NCBI RefSeq assembly: GCF_009208555.1
Contig: NZ_WFLI01000008.1
Coordinates: forward strand, 1 to 64,000
Source of the DNA: Janthinobacterium violaceinigrum
GTDB lineage: Bacteria > Pseudomonadota > Gammaproteobacteria > Burkholderiales > Burkholderiaceae_D
Reading direction: 5' to 3'
DNA length: 64,000 nucleotides
The position numbers and the translations under genes were made by a program. The notes below the pieces were generated by a model. That model was given only the letters and a program-made list of their open reading frames with translations, ran no database searches and was not told the origin of the DNA. Numbering within the stretch: the stretch's first letter is position 1; every line of letters starts with the position of its first letter. Positions 38,050-50,904 of this stretch are shown piece after piece.

Positions 38050-38685
38050 ATGAAATTGATGAAACAACTGCTGGCGATGGCCACCATCGCCTTTGCCACC
38101 GCCGCCCAGGCCGCCCCCGCTGTCGAAGCGCCGGACGTGCTGGTCAAACGCATCAGCCAGGACGTGATCGACACGGCCAAGAACGACAAGGCCATCCAGG
38201 CTGGCGATATCAAGCGCGTCACCGAATTGGTGGAAAGCAAGATCTTGCCGTACGTGGATTTCCAGCGCATGACGGCCCTGGCCGCCGGCCGCTTCTGGCG
38301 CGACGCCACGCCGGACCAGCAAAAGCAGCTGTCCAGCGAATTCCGCACCCTGCTGATCTACACGTACTCGGGCGCCTTGTCGCAGATCAAGAACGAAACC
38401 GTGGAATTCAAGCCGCTGCGCGCCGATCCGGCCGACACGGAAGTGGAAGTGCGCTCGCAGGTCAACGTGGCGCGCGGCGAACCCGTGCCCCTGAACTATC
38501 GCGTGGCGAAAACCCCGACCGGCTGGAAGATCTATGACATCAACGTGCTGGGCGCGTGGCTGGTGGAAACGTACAAAAGCAGCTTTGCCAGCGAGATCAG
38601 CAAGGGCGGCATCGATGGCCTGATCAAGACCTTGCAAGCGAAAAACAAGGCCCTGGCCAGCCGCCCCGCTGCCAAAGCCAAATAA
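38050..38685 (+). CDS. mlaC: Mla periplasmic phospholipid-binding protein
   Basis: 211 residues from ATG 38050, which has AAGGTAG in front; ATG 38035 is an alternative. A signal peptide (LLAMATIAFATAAQAAP) leads into the MlaC (Tol_Tol_Ttg2) domain: LVESKILPYVDFQRMTALAA, GRFWRDATPDQQKQLSSEFR, TLLIYTYSGAL, and WKIYDINVLGAWLVETYKSS. It carries phospholipid across the periplasm between MlaA and MlaD. It lies 72 bp after mlaA. Confidence 0.95.
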   Translation: MKLMKQLLAMATIAFATAAQAAPAVEAPDVLVKRISQDVIDTAKNDKAIQAGDIKRVTELVESKILPYVDFQRMTALAAGRFWRDATPDQQKQLSSEFRTLLIYTYSGALSQIKNETVEFKPLRADPADTEVEVRSQVNVARGEPVPLNYRVAKTPTGWKIYDINVLGAWLVETYKSSFASEISKGGIDGLIKTLQAKNKALASRPAAKAK

Positions 38686-38737
38686 TCGGCTATCATATAG
38701 CTCCTGACCCAGCTCCAGACCAGCGCAGCCCGACGCC

Positions 38738-39085
38738 ATGCCCGACTCTCTCGACACCTTGCAGTCCCTGACTTCCCTGACCGTGCACAATGCCACCTCG
38801 GCATTGGAGCAGGGTCTGGACGCCATCCGCTCGGGTCAGACCAAGTTCGACCTGCGCAACGTCAAGGCTGTCGATTCGGCCGCCGTTTCCGTCATGCTGA
38901 CGTGGCAACGCGCCGCGCAGGACGCGGGCGGCGTGCTGGAGCTGAAAAACCTGCCGACGAACCTGAAAAACCTCACCAAGCTGTATGGCGTCTGCTCGCT
39001 CGTCTCGAGCACGTTGACGGCCGAGGACTGCGGCAGCGCCGGCGGCCACGCCGAACGCAGCCCGTCCGACCTGCATCATCATTGA
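38738..39085 (+). CDS. mlaB: MlaB-like STAS-domain protein
   Basis: 115 residues with a STAS fold: short strands around LTVHNATSALEQGLDAI and FDLRNVKAVDSAAVSVMLTW, then QDAGGVLELKNLPTNLKNL. The conserved loop Asp-Ser (VDSAAV) is the site contacting MlaF in the family. It regulates and stabilises the MlaF ATPase from the cytoplasm. The chain ends in a His triplet. Last gene of the mla operon. Confidence 0.88.
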   Translation: MPDSLDTLQSLTSLTVHNATSALEQGLDAIRSGQTKFDLRNVKAVDSAAVSVMLTWQRAAQDAGGVLELKNLPTNLKNLTKLYGVCSLVSSTLTAEDCGSAGGHAERSPSDLHHH

Positions 39086-39180
39086 TCCTGTCCCACTCCC
39101 CGCATCAGCAGTAGCTTTCAAGCCGGCAGGCCAGCAGCGCCGCCGGATTGATCTCCAAGTGTTCCACGAAGTTTCCAACT

Positions 39181-39186
39181 ATAATT
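39181..39186 (+). promoter_or_regulatory. Candidate -10 element upstream of the ABC-2/bolA/murA/his genes
   Basis: A perfect TATAAT lies in the 210-bp gap after mlaB, about 110 bp before the ABC ATPase start. No good -35 is spaced 16-18 bp upstream, so confidence is low. Confidence 0.3.
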
Positions 39187-39295
39187 GACTGTTGCGCCAC
39201 CCTCTGCGGAAGGGGCGCCCTGCACCGGCCAGCCGGCCTGCATTGCACCGGCAACTGGCGCATCACACCAGACGCATTACACTTGAAACAAGCAC

Positions 39296-40209
<914 letters not shown>

Positions 40210-40213
<4 letters not shown>

Positions 40214-40971
40214 TTTCGACAGGCTTTCGCACCCTCGTCTACAAAGAGACGCTGCGCTTCTGGAAAGTGGCGACGCAAACCGTGGCCGCGCCCGTGCTCA
40301 CGTCGATGCTGTACCTGCTGGTGTTCGGCCATGTGCTCGACGGCCGCGTGGAACCCAGCCCCGGCGTCAGCTACACGGCCTTTCTGATTCCCGGCCTGGT
40401 GATGATGAGCGTGCTGCAAAACGCGTTTGCCAACTCCTCGTCCTCGCTGATCCAGTCCAAGATCACGGGCAACCTGGTGTTCGTGCTGCTCACGCCCCTG
40501 TCGCACTGGGAAATCTTCTCGGCGTATGTACTCGCTTCCGTCGCGCGCGGCCTGGCCGTGGGCTTTGGCGTGTTTGCCATCACCTGCTGGTTCGCCAAGC
40601 TGTCGTTTGTCGCGCCCCTGTGGATCGTCGTCTTCGCCTTCCTGGGCGCCGCCATGCTGGGCACCATGGGCCTGATCGCCGGCATCTGGGCCGAAAAATT
40701 CGACCAGCTGGCCGCCTTCCAGAACTTCCTGATCATGCCGGCCACCTTCCTGTCGGGCGTGTTCTATTCGATCCACTCGCTGCCGCCGTTCTGGCAGTCG
40801 GTATCGCACCTGAACCCCTTCTTTTACATGATCGACGGCTTCCGTTACGGCTTCTTCGGTGTGTCCGACGTCAGCCCGTGGCTCAGTCTTTCCATCGTCG
40901 CCGGCTTCCTCGTGATCCTGGCGCTGGCGTCGATCCGCCTGCTGAAAAGCGGCTATCGTTTGCGACACTAA
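40210..40971 (+). CDS. ABC-2 type transporter permease (YadH-like)
   Basis: 253 residues with six predicted membrane helices and the ABC-2 family pattern: FRTLVYKETLRFWKVATQTV, FLIPGLVMMSVLQNAFANSS, SSSLIQSKITGNLVFVLLTP, and the conserved LPATFLSGVFYSI-like segment, here MPATFLSGVFYSIHSLPPFW. Translationally coupled to the ATPase gene (ATGA). Substrate unknown. Confidence 0.92.
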
Positions 40972-41029
40972 TTGCGCCGTTGACTGCGGCACATCACATC
41001 ACTACATTATTCAATATCAAGGACTTATC

Positions 41030-42521
<1,492 letters not shown>

Positions 42522-42542
42522 AAACAAGAAAAAGGAACGAGC

Positions 42543-43223
42543 ATGAACGGATCGAACAACGGTGACAGCTCCCAGCTGATTCTGGCGCTGTCGAAGGGCC
42601 GCATTTTTGAAGACACCATGCCGCTGCTGGAAGCGGCTGGCATCAAGGTGCTGGAAAACCCGGAGACCTCGCGCAAGCTGATTTTGGCCACCAACGATCC
42701 GAACGTGCGCGTCATCATCGTGCGCGCCAGCGACGTGCCGACCTACGTACAGTACGGCGCGGCCGATTTCGGCGTGGCGGGCAAGGACGTCCTGCTGGAA
42801 CACGGCGGCGAAGGCCTGTACCAGCCGATCGACCTGAATATCGCCTCCTGCCGCATGTCGGTGGCGGTGCAGGCCGGCTTCGACTATGAAAAGGCCGTGC
42901 ACCAGGGCGCCCGTTTGCGCGTGGCCACCAAGTTCGTGCACACGGCGCGCGAGCATTTCGCCGCCAAGGGCGTGCACGTCGACCTGATCAAGCTGTACGG
43001 CTCGATGGAGCTGGCGCCCCTGGTCGGCCTGTCCGACGCCATCGTCGACCTGGTCAGCACGGGCAGTACCCTGCGCGCGAACAACCTCGTCGAGGTCGAG
43101 CACATCATGGAAATCTCGTCGCGCCTGGTGGTCAACCAGGCTGCGCTCAAGCTCAAGCGCGAGCGCTTGCAGCCGATTATCGAGGCGTTCGAACGCGCCT
43201 CGCAAACTGCTTTGCAAGCCTAG
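42543..43223 (+). CDS. hisG: ATP phosphoribosyltransferase, short form
   Basis: 226 residues with AAAGGA upstream of ATG 42543. Catalytic-domain motifs: [60 protein letters not shown]. It lacks the C-terminal regulatory ACT-like domain of the long form, so by family rule it should need a HisZ partner, which is not in this window. First step of histidine synthesis. Followed by hisD after 25 bp. Confidence 0.97.
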   Translation: MNGSNNGDSSQLILALSKGRIFEDTMPLLEAAGIKVLENPETSRKLILATNDPNVRVIIVRASDVPTYVQYGAADFGVAGKDVLLEHGGEGLYQPIDLNIASCRMSVAVQAGFDYEKAVHQGARLRVATKFVHTAREHFAAKGVHVDLIKLYGSMELAPLVGLSDAIVDLVSTGSTLRANNLVEVEHIMEISSRLVVNQAALKLKRERLQPIIEAFERASQTALQA

Positions 43224-43248
43224 ACATTCAAGTAGCAGAAAGCCGATT

Positions 43249-44574
43249 ATGCCGATACAGATACGCAAGCTCGATTCAAGCCAGGATGGTTTCCAACAAT
43301 CGCTCGATACGCTGCTGGCGTTCGAGGCGGGCACCGATGCAGCGATTGAAGCGTCGGTCGCCAACATCCTGGCCGATGTGAAAACGCGCGGCGACGCCGC
43401 GGTACTGGAATACACGAACCGTTTCGACCGCATCCCGCATGGCGGCGCGGCAGAAATGGCGGCCTTCGATATTTCGCAAGCCGAATTGCAGGCGGCCTTG
43501 AACGGCTTGCCGTCGGCCCAGCGCGAAGCGCTGCAGATCGCCGCCCAGCGCATCCGTGCCTTCCACGAACGCCAGCGCGAAGAATTGCGCGGCTTTACCT
43601 ACACCGAGCCCGATGGCACGGTGCTGGGCCAGAAGATCACGCCGCTCGACCGGGTCGGCATCTACGTCCCGGGCGGCAAGGCAGCCTATCCTTCTTCCGT
43701 GCTGATGAACGCCATTCCCGCGCATGTGGCGGGCGTGGCCGAAATCATCATGGTGGTACCGACGCCCGATGGCGTGAAAAACCAGATGGTGCTGGCCGCC
43801 GCGGCCATCGCCGGCGTGACGCGCGTGATCACCATCGGCGGCGCGCAAGCCGTCGGCGCACTGGCCTACGGCACGCAGACGATTGCCGCCGTCGACAAGA
43901 TCGTCGGTCCCGGCAACGCCTATGTGGCCGCCGCCAAGCGCCGCGTGTTCGGCATCGTCGGCATCGACATGATCGCCGGACCGTCGGAAATCCTCGTGCT
44001 GTGCGACGGCACGACGGACCCGGACTGGGTGGCCATGGACCTGTTTTCGCAGGCCGAGCACGACGAACTGGCGCAAGCGATTCTGTTGTGCCCGGACGCG
44101 GACTACATCGCACAAGTCGAGGAGAGCATCGCCAAGCTGCTGCCGACGATGCCGCGCCAGGCCACCATCAGCACGTCGCTGCAGGACAGGGGCGCGCTGA
44201 TCAAGGTGCGCAGTATGGAGGAGGCGTGCGAGATCGCCAATGCCATCGCCGCGGAACACCTGGAAATCTCGGCGGACAACCCGCAGCAGTGGGCCGAACG
44301 GATCCGCCACGCGGGCGCCATGTTCCTGGGCCGCTTCTCGTCCGAATCGCTGGGCGACTACTGCTGCGGTCCCAATCACGTGCTGCCGACGTCGCGCACG
44401 GCGCGCTTCTCGTCGCCGCTGGGCGTGTACGACTTCCAGAAGCGCTCGTCCATCATTCACGTCAGCGAAGCGGGCGCGCAAACCCTGGGCCGCGTCGCCG
44501 CCACCCTGGCGTATGGCGAAGGCTTGCAAGCCCACGCGCGCAGCGCCGAACTGCGCTTGAAGCCGCAGCCATGA
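43249..44574 (+). CDS. hisD: Histidinol dehydrogenase
   Basis: 441 residues, full length. Zinc- and NAD-binding family motifs: [90 protein letters not shown]. It catalyses the last two oxidation steps to histidine. The stop codon overlaps the start of an orphan DNA methyltransferase (ATGA), so the two are translationally coupled. Confidence 0.98.
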   Translation: MPIQIRKLDSSQDGFQQSLDTLLAFEAGTDAAIEASVANILADVKTRGDAAVLEYTNRFDRIPHGGAAEMAAFDISQAELQAALNGLPSAQREALQIAAQRIRAFHERQREELRGFTYTEPDGTVLGQKITPLDRVGIYVPGGKAAYPSSVLMNAIPAHVAGVAEIIMVVPTPDGVKNQMVLAAAAIAGVTRVITIGGAQAVGALAYGTQTIAAVDKIVGPGNAYVAAAKRRVFGIVGIDMIAGPSEILVLCDGTTDPDWVAMDLFSQAEHDELAQAILLCPDADYIAQVEESIAKLLPTMPRQATISTSLQDRGALIKVRSMEEACEIANAIAAEHLEISADNPQQWAERIRHAGAMFLGRFSSESLGDYCCGPNHVLPTSRTARFSSPLGVYDFQKRSSIIHVSEAGAQTLGRVAATLAYGEGLQAHARSAELRLKPQP

Positions 44575-45536
44575 CGAATATGGCGGAGCAGCCGGACTGG
44601 GTCAACCGGGTCTATTGCGAAGACGCGCTGGCGGGGCTGGCGCGCATTCCCGATGGCTCGGTGGACCTGATCCTGACGGATCCGCCGTACAACCTGGGCA
44701 AGGATTACGGCAATGCCTCGGACCAGCAGTCGGTGGCCGACTACCTGCGCTGGACGGAGCAGTGGATCGATGCGGCGCTGCCCAAGCTGAAAGCCAACGG
44801 CAGCCTGTATATCTTCCTGACCTGGCGCTATTCGCCCGAGATCTTCGTCATGCTGAAACAGCGCATGGCGATGATGAATGAAATCATCTGGGACCGCCGC
44901 GTGCCGTCCATGGGCGGCAGCGTGCGCAGCTTTTCATCGGTGCACGACACCATCGGCTTCTTCGTCAAGCGCAAGGATTACTACTTCGACCTTGACGCGG
45001 TGCGCATCGCCTACGACGCGGCCACCAAGAAAGCCCGTTCGCGCTCGATCTTCATCGGCGCCAAATGGCTGGAAGTGGGCTACAACCCGAAAGACTTGTG
45101 GAGCGTCTCGCGCCTGCACAAGGAACACCCGGAACGGGCCGACCACCCGACGCAAAAGCCGCTGGAAATCATCGAGCGCATGGTCAAGGCCTCGTGCCCG
45201 CCCGGCGGCGTGGTGCTCGACCTGTTCATGGGCAGCGGCACCACGGCGCTGGCGGCGAAGCGCTGCGGACGCGATTTCGTCGGCTTTGAACTGAATCCCG
45301 ATTACTGCGCCATCATCGAACAGCGATTGACGGCGCTCGCGCAGGAGCTGGCCGAACCGGCCGTGCCGACGCCCGAAAAAAAGGCGCCGGCCAAGCGCCG
45401 CGCGGCAGCTGCCGCGCCCAAGGCCGCCAAGGCGGCCAGCAAGAAACCGGCCGCCGCGAAGAAGCCGCCCGCCGTGAAAAAAGCGCCGGCCCGCAAGGCG
45501 CGCAGCGCCGCCGTGCCGGAAGACGTCGTCATTTAG
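44571..45536 (+). CDS. Orphan beta-class DNA methyltransferase with Lys/Ala/Pro-rich tail
   Basis: 321 residues from ATG 44571; the frame is open upstream inside hisD but the ATGA overlap and family N-terminus fix this start. The catalytic motif IV DPPYNLG (residues 37-43) precedes the S-adenosylmethionine-binding motif I FMGSGTT (219-225), the beta-class order for N6-adenine or N4-cytosine enzymes. The segment between ([33 protein letters not shown]) is typical. From about residue 262 the chain becomes a histone-H1-like tail of Lys, Ala and Pro ([20 protein letters not shown]), likely disordered and DNA-binding. No restriction gene is adjacent. The enzyme interrupts hisD-hisC. Target sequence cannot be deduced. 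Confidence 0.93.
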   Translation: MTNMAEQPDWVNRVYCEDALAGLARIPDGSVDLILTDPPYNLGKDYGNASDQQSVADYLRWTEQWIDAALPKLKANGSLYIFLTWRYSPEIFVMLKQRMAMMNEIIWDRRVPSMGGSVRSFSSVHDTIGFFVKRKDYYFDLDAVRIAYDAATKKARSRSIFIGAKWLEVGYNPKDLWSVSRLHKEHPERADHPTQKPLEIIERMVKASCPPGGVVLDLFMGSGTTALAAKRCGRDFVGFELNPDYCAIIEQRLTALAQELAEPAVPTPEKKAPAKRRAAAAAPKAAKAASKKPAAAKKPPAVKKAPARKARSAAVPEDVVI

Positions 45537-45569
45537 TCTCCATCTAATTCCATCAGGAGTGTTTGCAGC

Positions 45570-46664
45570 ATGTCTTTCCTCGATCAGTTAATCAGCAACA
45601 CCGTACGGCCCGATGTGCAGGCCGTCAAAAGCTACCAGGTAGCCGATGCCAGCGGTTACATCAAACTCGATGCGATGGAAAACCCGTATCCGCTGCCGCA
45701 GCAGCTGCGCGAGGAGCTGGGCGCGCGCCTGGCCGGCGTGGCGCTGAACCGCTATCCGCCGTCCTACGCCAGCCTGCAACAAGCCATCTGCGCCAAGCTG
45801 GGCGTGCCCGCCGGCTACGATGTCATGCTGGGCAACGGCTCCGACGAACTGATTTCCATCCTGGCCATGGCCTGCGCCACCCAGGAAGCGGGCAAGCGCG
45901 CCGTGCTGCTGGCGCCCGTGCCCGCCTTCGTCATGTATGCACGCTCGGCGCAGTTTGCGGGCATGGATTTCGTCGGCGTGCCCCTGCAGGCCGACTTCAG
46001 CCTGGACATGCCGGCCATGCTGGCGGCCATCGAACAGCACCGCCCGGCGCTGGTGTTTCTCGCGTATCCGAACAACCCGACGGGCAACCTGTTTGCCAGC
46101 GCCGACATCGAGCGCATCCTCGCGGCCCTGGGCGACACGGGCATCGCCGTCGTCGACGAAGCGTATGAGCCGTTTGCGCAGCACAGCTTCATGGGCCGCC
46201 TGCCCGAATTCGAGAACCTGGTGGTGATGCGCACCGTGTCGAAACTGGGCCTGGCCGGCATTCGCCTCGGCTACATGTCGGCCGCGCCGGCCCTGCTGGC
46301 GCAATTTGAAAAAGTGCGCCCGCCCTACAACGTCAATGTGCTGACGCAGGCGGCGGCCGAATTTGCGCTCGAGCACCTCGACGTGCTCAATGCGCAGGCG
46401 GACTTGCTCAACAGTGCGCGCGATGCGCTGGCACTGCGCCTGGCAGAGCTGCCGGGCGTGACTGTGTTTCCGTCGAAGGCAAATTTTCTTCTGATTCGTG
46501 TGGCTGATTCCGACGATGTTTGCGCAAAACTGCTTGCCCACAGGGTTTTAATTAAAAATATGAGTAAAATGCATGCTGCGCTGGTCAATTGCCTGCGCAT
46601 CAGCGTCAGCACCTCGGAAGACAATTCCCTTTTTTACGATGCCTTCAAGGCATCCCTCGTTTAG
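45570..46664 (+). CDS. hisC: Histidinol-phosphate aminotransferase
   Basis: 364 residues, fold-type I PLP enzyme. Motifs: [61 protein letters not shown], and the PLP Lys about 225 in [14 protein letters not shown]. Normal length. The last ~60 codons (46480-46640) are noticeably more AT-rich than the rest. It follows the methyltransferase gene after 33 bp and precedes hisB after 19 bp. Confidence 0.97.
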   Translation: MSFLDQLISNTVRPDVQAVKSYQVADASGYIKLDAMENPYPLPQQLREELGARLAGVALNRYPPSYASLQQAICAKLGVPAGYDVMLGNGSDELISILAMACATQEAGKRAVLLAPVPAFVMYARSAQFAGMDFVGVPLQADFSLDMPAMLAAIEQHRPALVFLAYPNNPTGNLFASADIERILAALGDTGIAVVDEAYEPFAQHSFMGRLPEFENLVVMRTVSKLGLAGIRLGYMSAAPALLAQFEKVRPPYNVNVLTQAAAEFALEHLDVLNAQADLLNSARDALALRLAELPGVTVFPSKANFLLIRVADSDDVCAKLLAHRVLIKNMSKMHAALVNCLRISVSTSEDNSLFYDAFKASLV

Positions 46665-46683
46665 CCTACCGCCAGAGCCTCCC

Positions 46684-47274
46684 ATGAACCGCACCGCAGA
46701 AATCACGCGCAACACCAATGAGACGCAAGTTCGCGTCGCCCTCAACCTGGACGGCACCGGCCAGCAAAAGCTCAACACGGGCGTGCCCTTCCTCGACCAT
46801 ATGCTGGACCAGATCGCCCGCCACGGCTTGATCGACCTCGATATCGAAGCGACGGGCGACGTGCATATCGACAACCACCATACGGTGGAAGACGTGGGCA
46901 TCACCCTGGGCATGGCCGTGGCCAAGGCCATCGGCGACAAGAAGGGCATCCGCCGCTACGGCCACGCGTATGTGCCGCTGGACGAGGCGCTGTCGCGCGT
47001 GGTGCTCGATTTCTCGGGCCGCCCGGGCATCGAATACCACATCCCGTTTACGCGCGCCATGATCGCCGGCTTCGACGTCGACCTGACCCTGGAATTTTTC
47101 CGCGGCTTCGTCAACCATGCGGGCGTGACATTGCATATCGATAACTTGCGCGGCACGAATGCCCACCATCAGTGCGAAACCGTGTTCAAGGCCTTTGGCC
47201 GCGCGCTGCGCATGGCTGCCGAGCTCGACGAGCGCGCGGCCGGCATCATTCCATCGACCAAGGGCAGCCTGTAA
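46684..47274 (+). CDS. hisB: Imidazoleglycerol-phosphate dehydratase
   Basis: 196 residues, the monofunctional form without the phosphatase domain found in enteric bacteria. Start ATG 46684 gives [20 protein letters not shown]; the longer open frame overlaps hisC and is rejected. Manganese-binding motifs HHTVEDVGI and HHQCE ([18 protein letters not shown]) are intact, as is [13 protein letters not shown]. The missing histidinol-phosphatase must be encoded elsewhere. Confidence 0.97.
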   Translation: MNRTAEITRNTNETQVRVALNLDGTGQQKLNTGVPFLDHMLDQIARHGLIDLDIEATGDVHIDNHHTVEDVGITLGMAVAKAIGDKKGIRRYGHAYVPLDEALSRVVLDFSGRPGIEYHIPFTRAMIAGFDVDLTLEFFRGFVNHAGVTLHIDNLRGTNAHHQCETVFKAFGRALRMAAELDERAAGIIPSTKGSL

Positions 47275-47309
47275 GCGCCCGCGATACATTGCAGATTCCG
47301 AGATCAAAC

Positions 47310-47948
47310 ATGAATAAAATTGTGGTGGTGGATTACGGCATGGGCAACCTGCGCTCGGTAGCGCAGGCCCTGCGTGCCGTGGCGCCCGAAGCCGACGTGC
47401 GCATTTCCGGCGTGCCGGCCGACATCGACAGCGCCGACCGCATCGTCTTGCCGGGCCAGGGCGCCATGCCCGACTGCATGCGCAGCCTGCGCGAATCGGG
47501 CGTGCTCGAAGCGCTGCTGCGCGCCGCCGACAGCAAGCCCGTGCTGGGCGTGTGCATCGGCGAGCAAATGCTGTTTGAAGGCAGCGAAGAGGGCGATGCG
47601 GCCGGTCTGGGCTTGCTGCCAGGCAAAGTCGTGCGCTTCCAGCTCGACGGCCAGGTGCAGGAAGACGGCTCGCGCTTCAAGGTGCCGCAGATGGGCTGGA
47701 ACCAAGTGCGGCAAACGGCGTCCCATGTCATGTGGGATGGCATCGCCGACAACGCCTATTTCTACTTTGTGCACAGCTATTTTGCTCAACCTCAAGAGGC
47801 GGCGCACACGGTGGGCGAGACTATCTATGGCGCGCCGTTCGCGTGCGCCGTCGCCCGTGATAATATTTTCGCGACACAGTTTCACCCTGAAAAAAGTGCT
47901 GCCGCTGGCTTGCAGCTGTACAAGAACTTCGTTCACTGGCAACCTTAA
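47310..47948 (+). CDS. hisH: Imidazole glycerol phosphate synthase, glutamine amidotransferase subunit
   Basis: 212 residues from ATG 47310. Class I glutaminase triad: Cys82 in [14 protein letters not shown], then His and Glu in TQFHPEKSA. The [10 protein letters not shown] start and GWNQV segment are family features. It provides ammonia to HisF for imidazole ring formation. hisA begins 55 bp later. Confidence 0.97.
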   Translation: MNKIVVVDYGMGNLRSVAQALRAVAPEADVRISGVPADIDSADRIVLPGQGAMPDCMRSLRESGVLEALLRAADSKPVLGVCIGEQMLFEGSEEGDAAGLGLLPGKVVRFQLDGQVQEDGSRFKVPQMGWNQVRQTASHVMWDGIADNAYFYFVHSYFAQPQEAAHTVGETIYGAPFACAVARDNIFATQFHPEKSAAAGLQLYKNFVHWQP

Positions 47949-48003
47949 CGTTAGCTCTCCGGCTTTTTTTCCGCCTCTCACTCACTTTTAAACCACACTG
48001 ACC

Positions 48004-48777
48004 ATGCTGCTTATTCCCGCCATCGACCTGAAAGACGGTCACTGCGTACGCCTGAAACAAGGCGATATGGAACTTGCCACCGTATTTTCCGAAGACCCGG
48101 CCGAAATGGCCCGCCATTGGCTGATGCAAGGCGCGCGCCGGCTGCACCTGGTCGACCTGAACGGCGCCTTTGCCGGCAAGCCGAAGAACGAAGGCGCCGT
48201 GAAAGCCATCCTGAAAGCCGTGCAGGATTTCGCCGTGGAAAACGACATCGAGGAAATCCCCGTGCAGCTGGGCGGCGGCATCCGCGACCTCGATACCATC
48301 GAGCGCTACCTCGACGCGGGCATCACCTACATCATCATCGGCACGGCGGCCGTGAAAAGCCCCGGCTTCCTGCACGACGCCTGCGGCGCCTTCCCGGGCC
48401 ACATCATCGTCGGCCTCGATGCCAAGGATGGCAAAGTAGCAACGGATGGCTGGAGCAAGATGTCGGGCCACGAAGTGATCGACCTGGCGAAGAAATTCGA
48501 GGCGTATGGCGTCGAATCGATCATCTACACGGATATCGGCCGCGACGGCATGATGGGCGGCATCAATATCGAGGCCACCGTCAAGCTGGCGCAAGCCGTC
48601 AAGATCCCCGTCATCGCCTCGGGCGGCCTGCACAATATCGGCGACGTGGAAGCGCTGTGCGCCGTCCAGGCCGAAGGCATCGAAGGCGTGATCTGCGGCC
48701 GTTCCATCTATGAAGGTACGATCGACCTGGCGCAGGCGCAGGAACGCGCCGACGAACTGACCGACGCCGCCGTTTAA
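48004..48777 (+). CDS. hisA: ProFAR isomerase
   Basis: 257 residues, a (beta/alpha)8 barrel. Catalytic Asp8 lies in [20 protein letters not shown]; the second acidic residue is in [12 protein letters not shown]. Phosphate-binding loops are [13 protein letters not shown] and [13 protein letters not shown]. It isomerises N'-formimino-ProFAR to PRFAR. A palindromic GCCCGGGC hairpin lies between it and hisF. Confidence 0.97.
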   Translation: MLLIPAIDLKDGHCVRLKQGDMELATVFSEDPAEMARHWLMQGARRLHLVDLNGAFAGKPKNEGAVKAILKAVQDFAVENDIEEIPVQLGGGIRDLDTIERYLDAGITYIIIGTAAVKSPGFLHDACGAFPGHIIVGLDAKDGKVATDGWSKMSGHEVIDLAKKFEAYGVESIIYTDIGRDGMMGGINIEATVKLAQAVKIPVIASGGLHNIGDVEALCAVQAEGIEGVICGRSIYEGTIDLAQAQERADELTDAAV

Positions 48778-48786
48778 GCCTGTCCG

Positions 48787-48814
48787 GCCCGGGCGTGCGC
48801 GTGCATGCCCGGGC
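48787..48814 (+). other. Hairpin between hisA and hisF
   Basis: Two copies of the self-complementary octamer GCCCGGGC (48787-48794 and 48807-48814) can form an 8-bp stem with a 12-nt loop. No T-run, so it probably acts on mRNA stability or is incidental. Confidence 0.4.
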
Positions 48815-48837
48815 TGGGCAACAATCTGGATACCATC

Positions 48838-49599
48838 ATGCTTGCAAAACGTATCATCCCCTGCCTCGACGTGACCAATGGCCGCGTCGTCAAAGGCGTC
48901 AATTTCACGGAATTGCGCGACGCCGGCGACCCGGTGGAAATCGCCCGCCGTTATGACGAGCAGGGCGCCGATGAAATCACTTTCCTCGACATTACCGCCT
49001 CGAGCGACAACCGCGGCCTGATCTTCGACATCATCGAAGCGGTGGCGTCGCAAGTGTTCATTCCGCTGACCGTGGGCGGCGGCGTGCGCGTGGTGGAAGA
49101 CGTGCGCCGGCTGCTCAACGCGGGCGCCGACAAGGTCAGCATCAACACCTCGGCCGTGACGAACCCGCAACTGGTGTTCGAGGCATCGCAAAAGCACGGC
49201 TCGCAATGCATCGTCGTGGCCATCGACGCCAAGCAGGTGTCGCCCGGCAAGTGGGAAGTGTTTACCCATGGCGGACGCAACGCCACGGGCCTGGACGCTT
49301 TCGAATGGGCGCGTAAAATGGAAAGCCTGGGCGCGGGAGAAATCTTGCTCACCAGTATGGACCGCGATGGCACCAAGGTGGGCTTCGACCTGGGCCTGAC
49401 GCGCGGCGTGTCCGATGCCGTTAGCATTCCCGTGATCGCTTCGGGCGGCGTGGGCGGCTTGCAAGACCTGGTCGACGGCATCAAGGTGGGCCGCGCGGAT
49501 GCCGTGCTGGCCGCCAGCATCTTCCACTATGGCCAGCACACGGTGCAGGAAGCCAAGCGTTTCATGGCGCAGCAGGGCATTCCCATGCGGCTGGCGTAA
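48838..49599 (+). CDS. hisF: Imidazole glycerol phosphate synthase, cyclase subunit
   Basis: 253 residues from ATG 48838; an upstream in-frame ATG at 48805 lies in the hairpin region and is less likely. Catalytic Asp11 is in [16 protein letters not shown]; the second Asp is in [18 protein letters not shown]. Phosphate-binding motifs are [20 protein letters not shown] and [11 protein letters not shown]. It partners with HisH. Confidence 0.97.
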   Translation: MLAKRIIPCLDVTNGRVVKGVNFTELRDAGDPVEIARRYDEQGADEITFLDITASSDNRGLIFDIIEAVASQVFIPLTVGGGVRVVEDVRRLLNAGADKVSINTSAVTNPQLVFEASQKHGSQCIVVAIDAKQVSPGKWEVFTHGGRNATGLDAFEWARKMESLGAGEILLTSMDRDGTKVGFDLGLTRGVSDAVSIPVIASGGVGGLQDLVDGIKVGRADAVLAASIFHYGQHTVQEAKRFMAQQGIPMRLA

Positions 49600-49633
49600 C
49601 GACAAGCAGTCAATACAGGCAGGATAGAAGAAC

Positions 49634-50068
49634 ATGCAAAACGGAACTATCGTAGCAAGCAATGCCAAGTGGCTGAAAAAGGTCAAATGGGACGAGCACG
49701 GCCTGGTGCCCGTGATCGCGCAGGAAGCGGGTACTAACGACGTGCTGATGTTTGCCTGGATGAACCGCGACGCGCTGGCGCGCACGGTGGAGCTGGGCGA
49801 AGCCGTGTACTGGAGCCGTTCGCGCAAGAAACTGTGGCACAAGGGCGAAGAGTCGGGCCACACGCAAAAGGTGCTGGAAATCCGCCTCGATTGCGATGAA
49901 GACGTGGTCTTGCTGAAAATCGAGCAAGCGGGCGGCATCGCCTGCCATACTGGCCGCCATTCGTGCTTCTTCCAGAAGTTCGAGGGCGACGAAAAAACGG
50001 GCGAATGGCAAGTCACCGACCCCGTGCTGAAAGACCCTGACACGATTTACGCGGAAACCAAGAAATGA
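49634..50068 (+). CDS. hisI: Phosphoribosyl-AMP cyclohydrolase
   Basis: 144 residues, a stand-alone PRA-CH. Family motifs [40 protein letters not shown], the Asp/Cys metal-binding segment [14 protein letters not shown], and [11 protein letters not shown] with the zinc cysteines. Unlike the fused HisIE of enteric bacteria, the two activities are separate genes; hisE overlaps by 4 bp. Confidence 0.97.
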   Translation: MQNGTIVASNAKWLKKVKWDEHGLVPVIAQEAGTNDVLMFAWMNRDALARTVELGEAVYWSRSRKKLWHKGEESGHTQKVLEIRLDCDEDVVLLKIEQAGGIACHTGRHSCFFQKFEGDEKTGEWQVTDPVLKDPDTIYAETKK

Positions 50069-50436
50069 GTGAAACCTTAAAGCGCCTGGCCGCCGTGATC
50101 GAATCGCGCAAGCTGGCCAATGGCGGCGACCCCGCCACCTCCTATGTCGCGCGCCTGTTTGCCAAGGGCGATGATGCCATTTTGAAAAAAATCGGCGAAG
50201 AGGCGACGGAAACGGTGATGGCCGCCAAGGATGCGCGCCGCGACAACGACCCGTCGAAGGTCCTGTACGAATGCGCGGACCTGTGGTTTCACTCGCTGGT
50301 GATGCTGGCGCAGTTCGACCTGACGCCGCAGCAGGTGCTCGACGAGCTGGCGCGCCGCGAAGGCCTGTCCGGCCTGGAAGAAAAGGCGGCGCGCAAGGAC
50401 GAGCTGCGCGACGCGGGCGAAGCCGACAAACACTGA
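50065..50436 (+). CDS. hisE: Phosphoribosyl-ATP pyrophosphatase
   Basis: 123 residues, MazG-like alpha-helical fold: [35 protein letters not shown] and [20 protein letters not shown] with the metal-binding Glu/Asp residues. Start overlaps the hisI stop (ATGA). The Lys/Asp-rich C-terminus ([18 protein letters not shown]) is slightly longer than usual. Confidence 0.96.
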   Translation: MSETLKRLAAVIESRKLANGGDPATSYVARLFAKGDDAILKKIGEEATETVMAAKDARRDNDPSKVLYECADLWFHSLVMLAQFDLTPQQVLDELARREGLSGLEEKAARKDELRDAGEADKH

Positions 50437-50452
50437 CCTGACCGGAGAACGC

Positions 50453-50824
50453 GTGGATAACTGTATTTTCTGCAAGATTGCTGCAAAACAAATTCCTTCT
50501 TCCATCGTGTATGAAGACGACGACTTGCTGGCCTTCAAGGACATCAACCCGGCCGCCCCCGTGCACCTGCTGTTGATTCCGAAGCAGCACGTGGCCAGCC
50601 TGTCCGACTGCGACGATAGCCATACGGAAATGCTGGGCAAGCTGCTGCGCCTGGCGCCCAAGCTCGCGGCCGAATTTGGCTGCGCCGTCAGCCACGACGC
50701 CGACGGCGTGCCCTCGGGCGGCTTCAAGACCATGATCAACAGCGGCCCGAACGGCGGGCAAGAGGTGTATCACCTGCACATGCACGTGTACGGCGGCCCC
50801 CGCCCCTGGCGCGGCCAGCACTGA
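50453..50824 (+). CDS. hinT: HIT-family nucleotide-binding hydrolase (HinT-like)
   Basis: 123 residues from GTG 50453, with CCGGAG upstream. N-terminal Cys pair [20 protein letters not shown], then the histidine triad at 107-111 ([10 protein letters not shown]). HinT enzymes cleave phosphoramidate-linked nucleotides such as aminoacyl-AMP. It closes the his cluster 16 bp after hisE, as in other betaproteobacteria. Confidence 0.94.
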   Translation: MDNCIFCKIAAKQIPSSIVYEDDDLLAFKDINPAAPVHLLLIPKQHVASLSDCDDSHTEMLGKLLRLAPKLAAEFGCAVSHDADGVPSGGFKTMINSGPNGGQEVYHLHMHVYGGPRPWRGQH

Positions 50825-50849
50825 TTTCGCCGTGCGCCGGGTTCGCGTG

Positions 50850-50855
50850 TATACT
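50850..50855 (+). promoter_or_regulatory. Candidate -10 element for tatABC
   Basis: TATACT (5/6 match) lies 49 bp before the tatA start. The region around -35 (TTCGCC) is poor, so this would be a weak or extended-type promoter. Confidence 0.35.
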
Positions 50856-50904
50856 ACCGGCATTGGTTGACGCTATTCGGGCACCGTCCCGCAAGGAGAA
50901 TGTG

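Noticed and set aside
46573..46683. Upstream in-frame start of hisB inside hisC
   Set aside because: The extra N-terminus is not found in the HisB family and overlaps the hisC end; ATG 46684 gives the standard protein.
47821..50043. Minus-strand open frame of 740 codons across hisA, hisF and hisI
   Set aside because: It spans several complete his genes on the opposite strand and has His/Asp/Ala-rich mirror composition.
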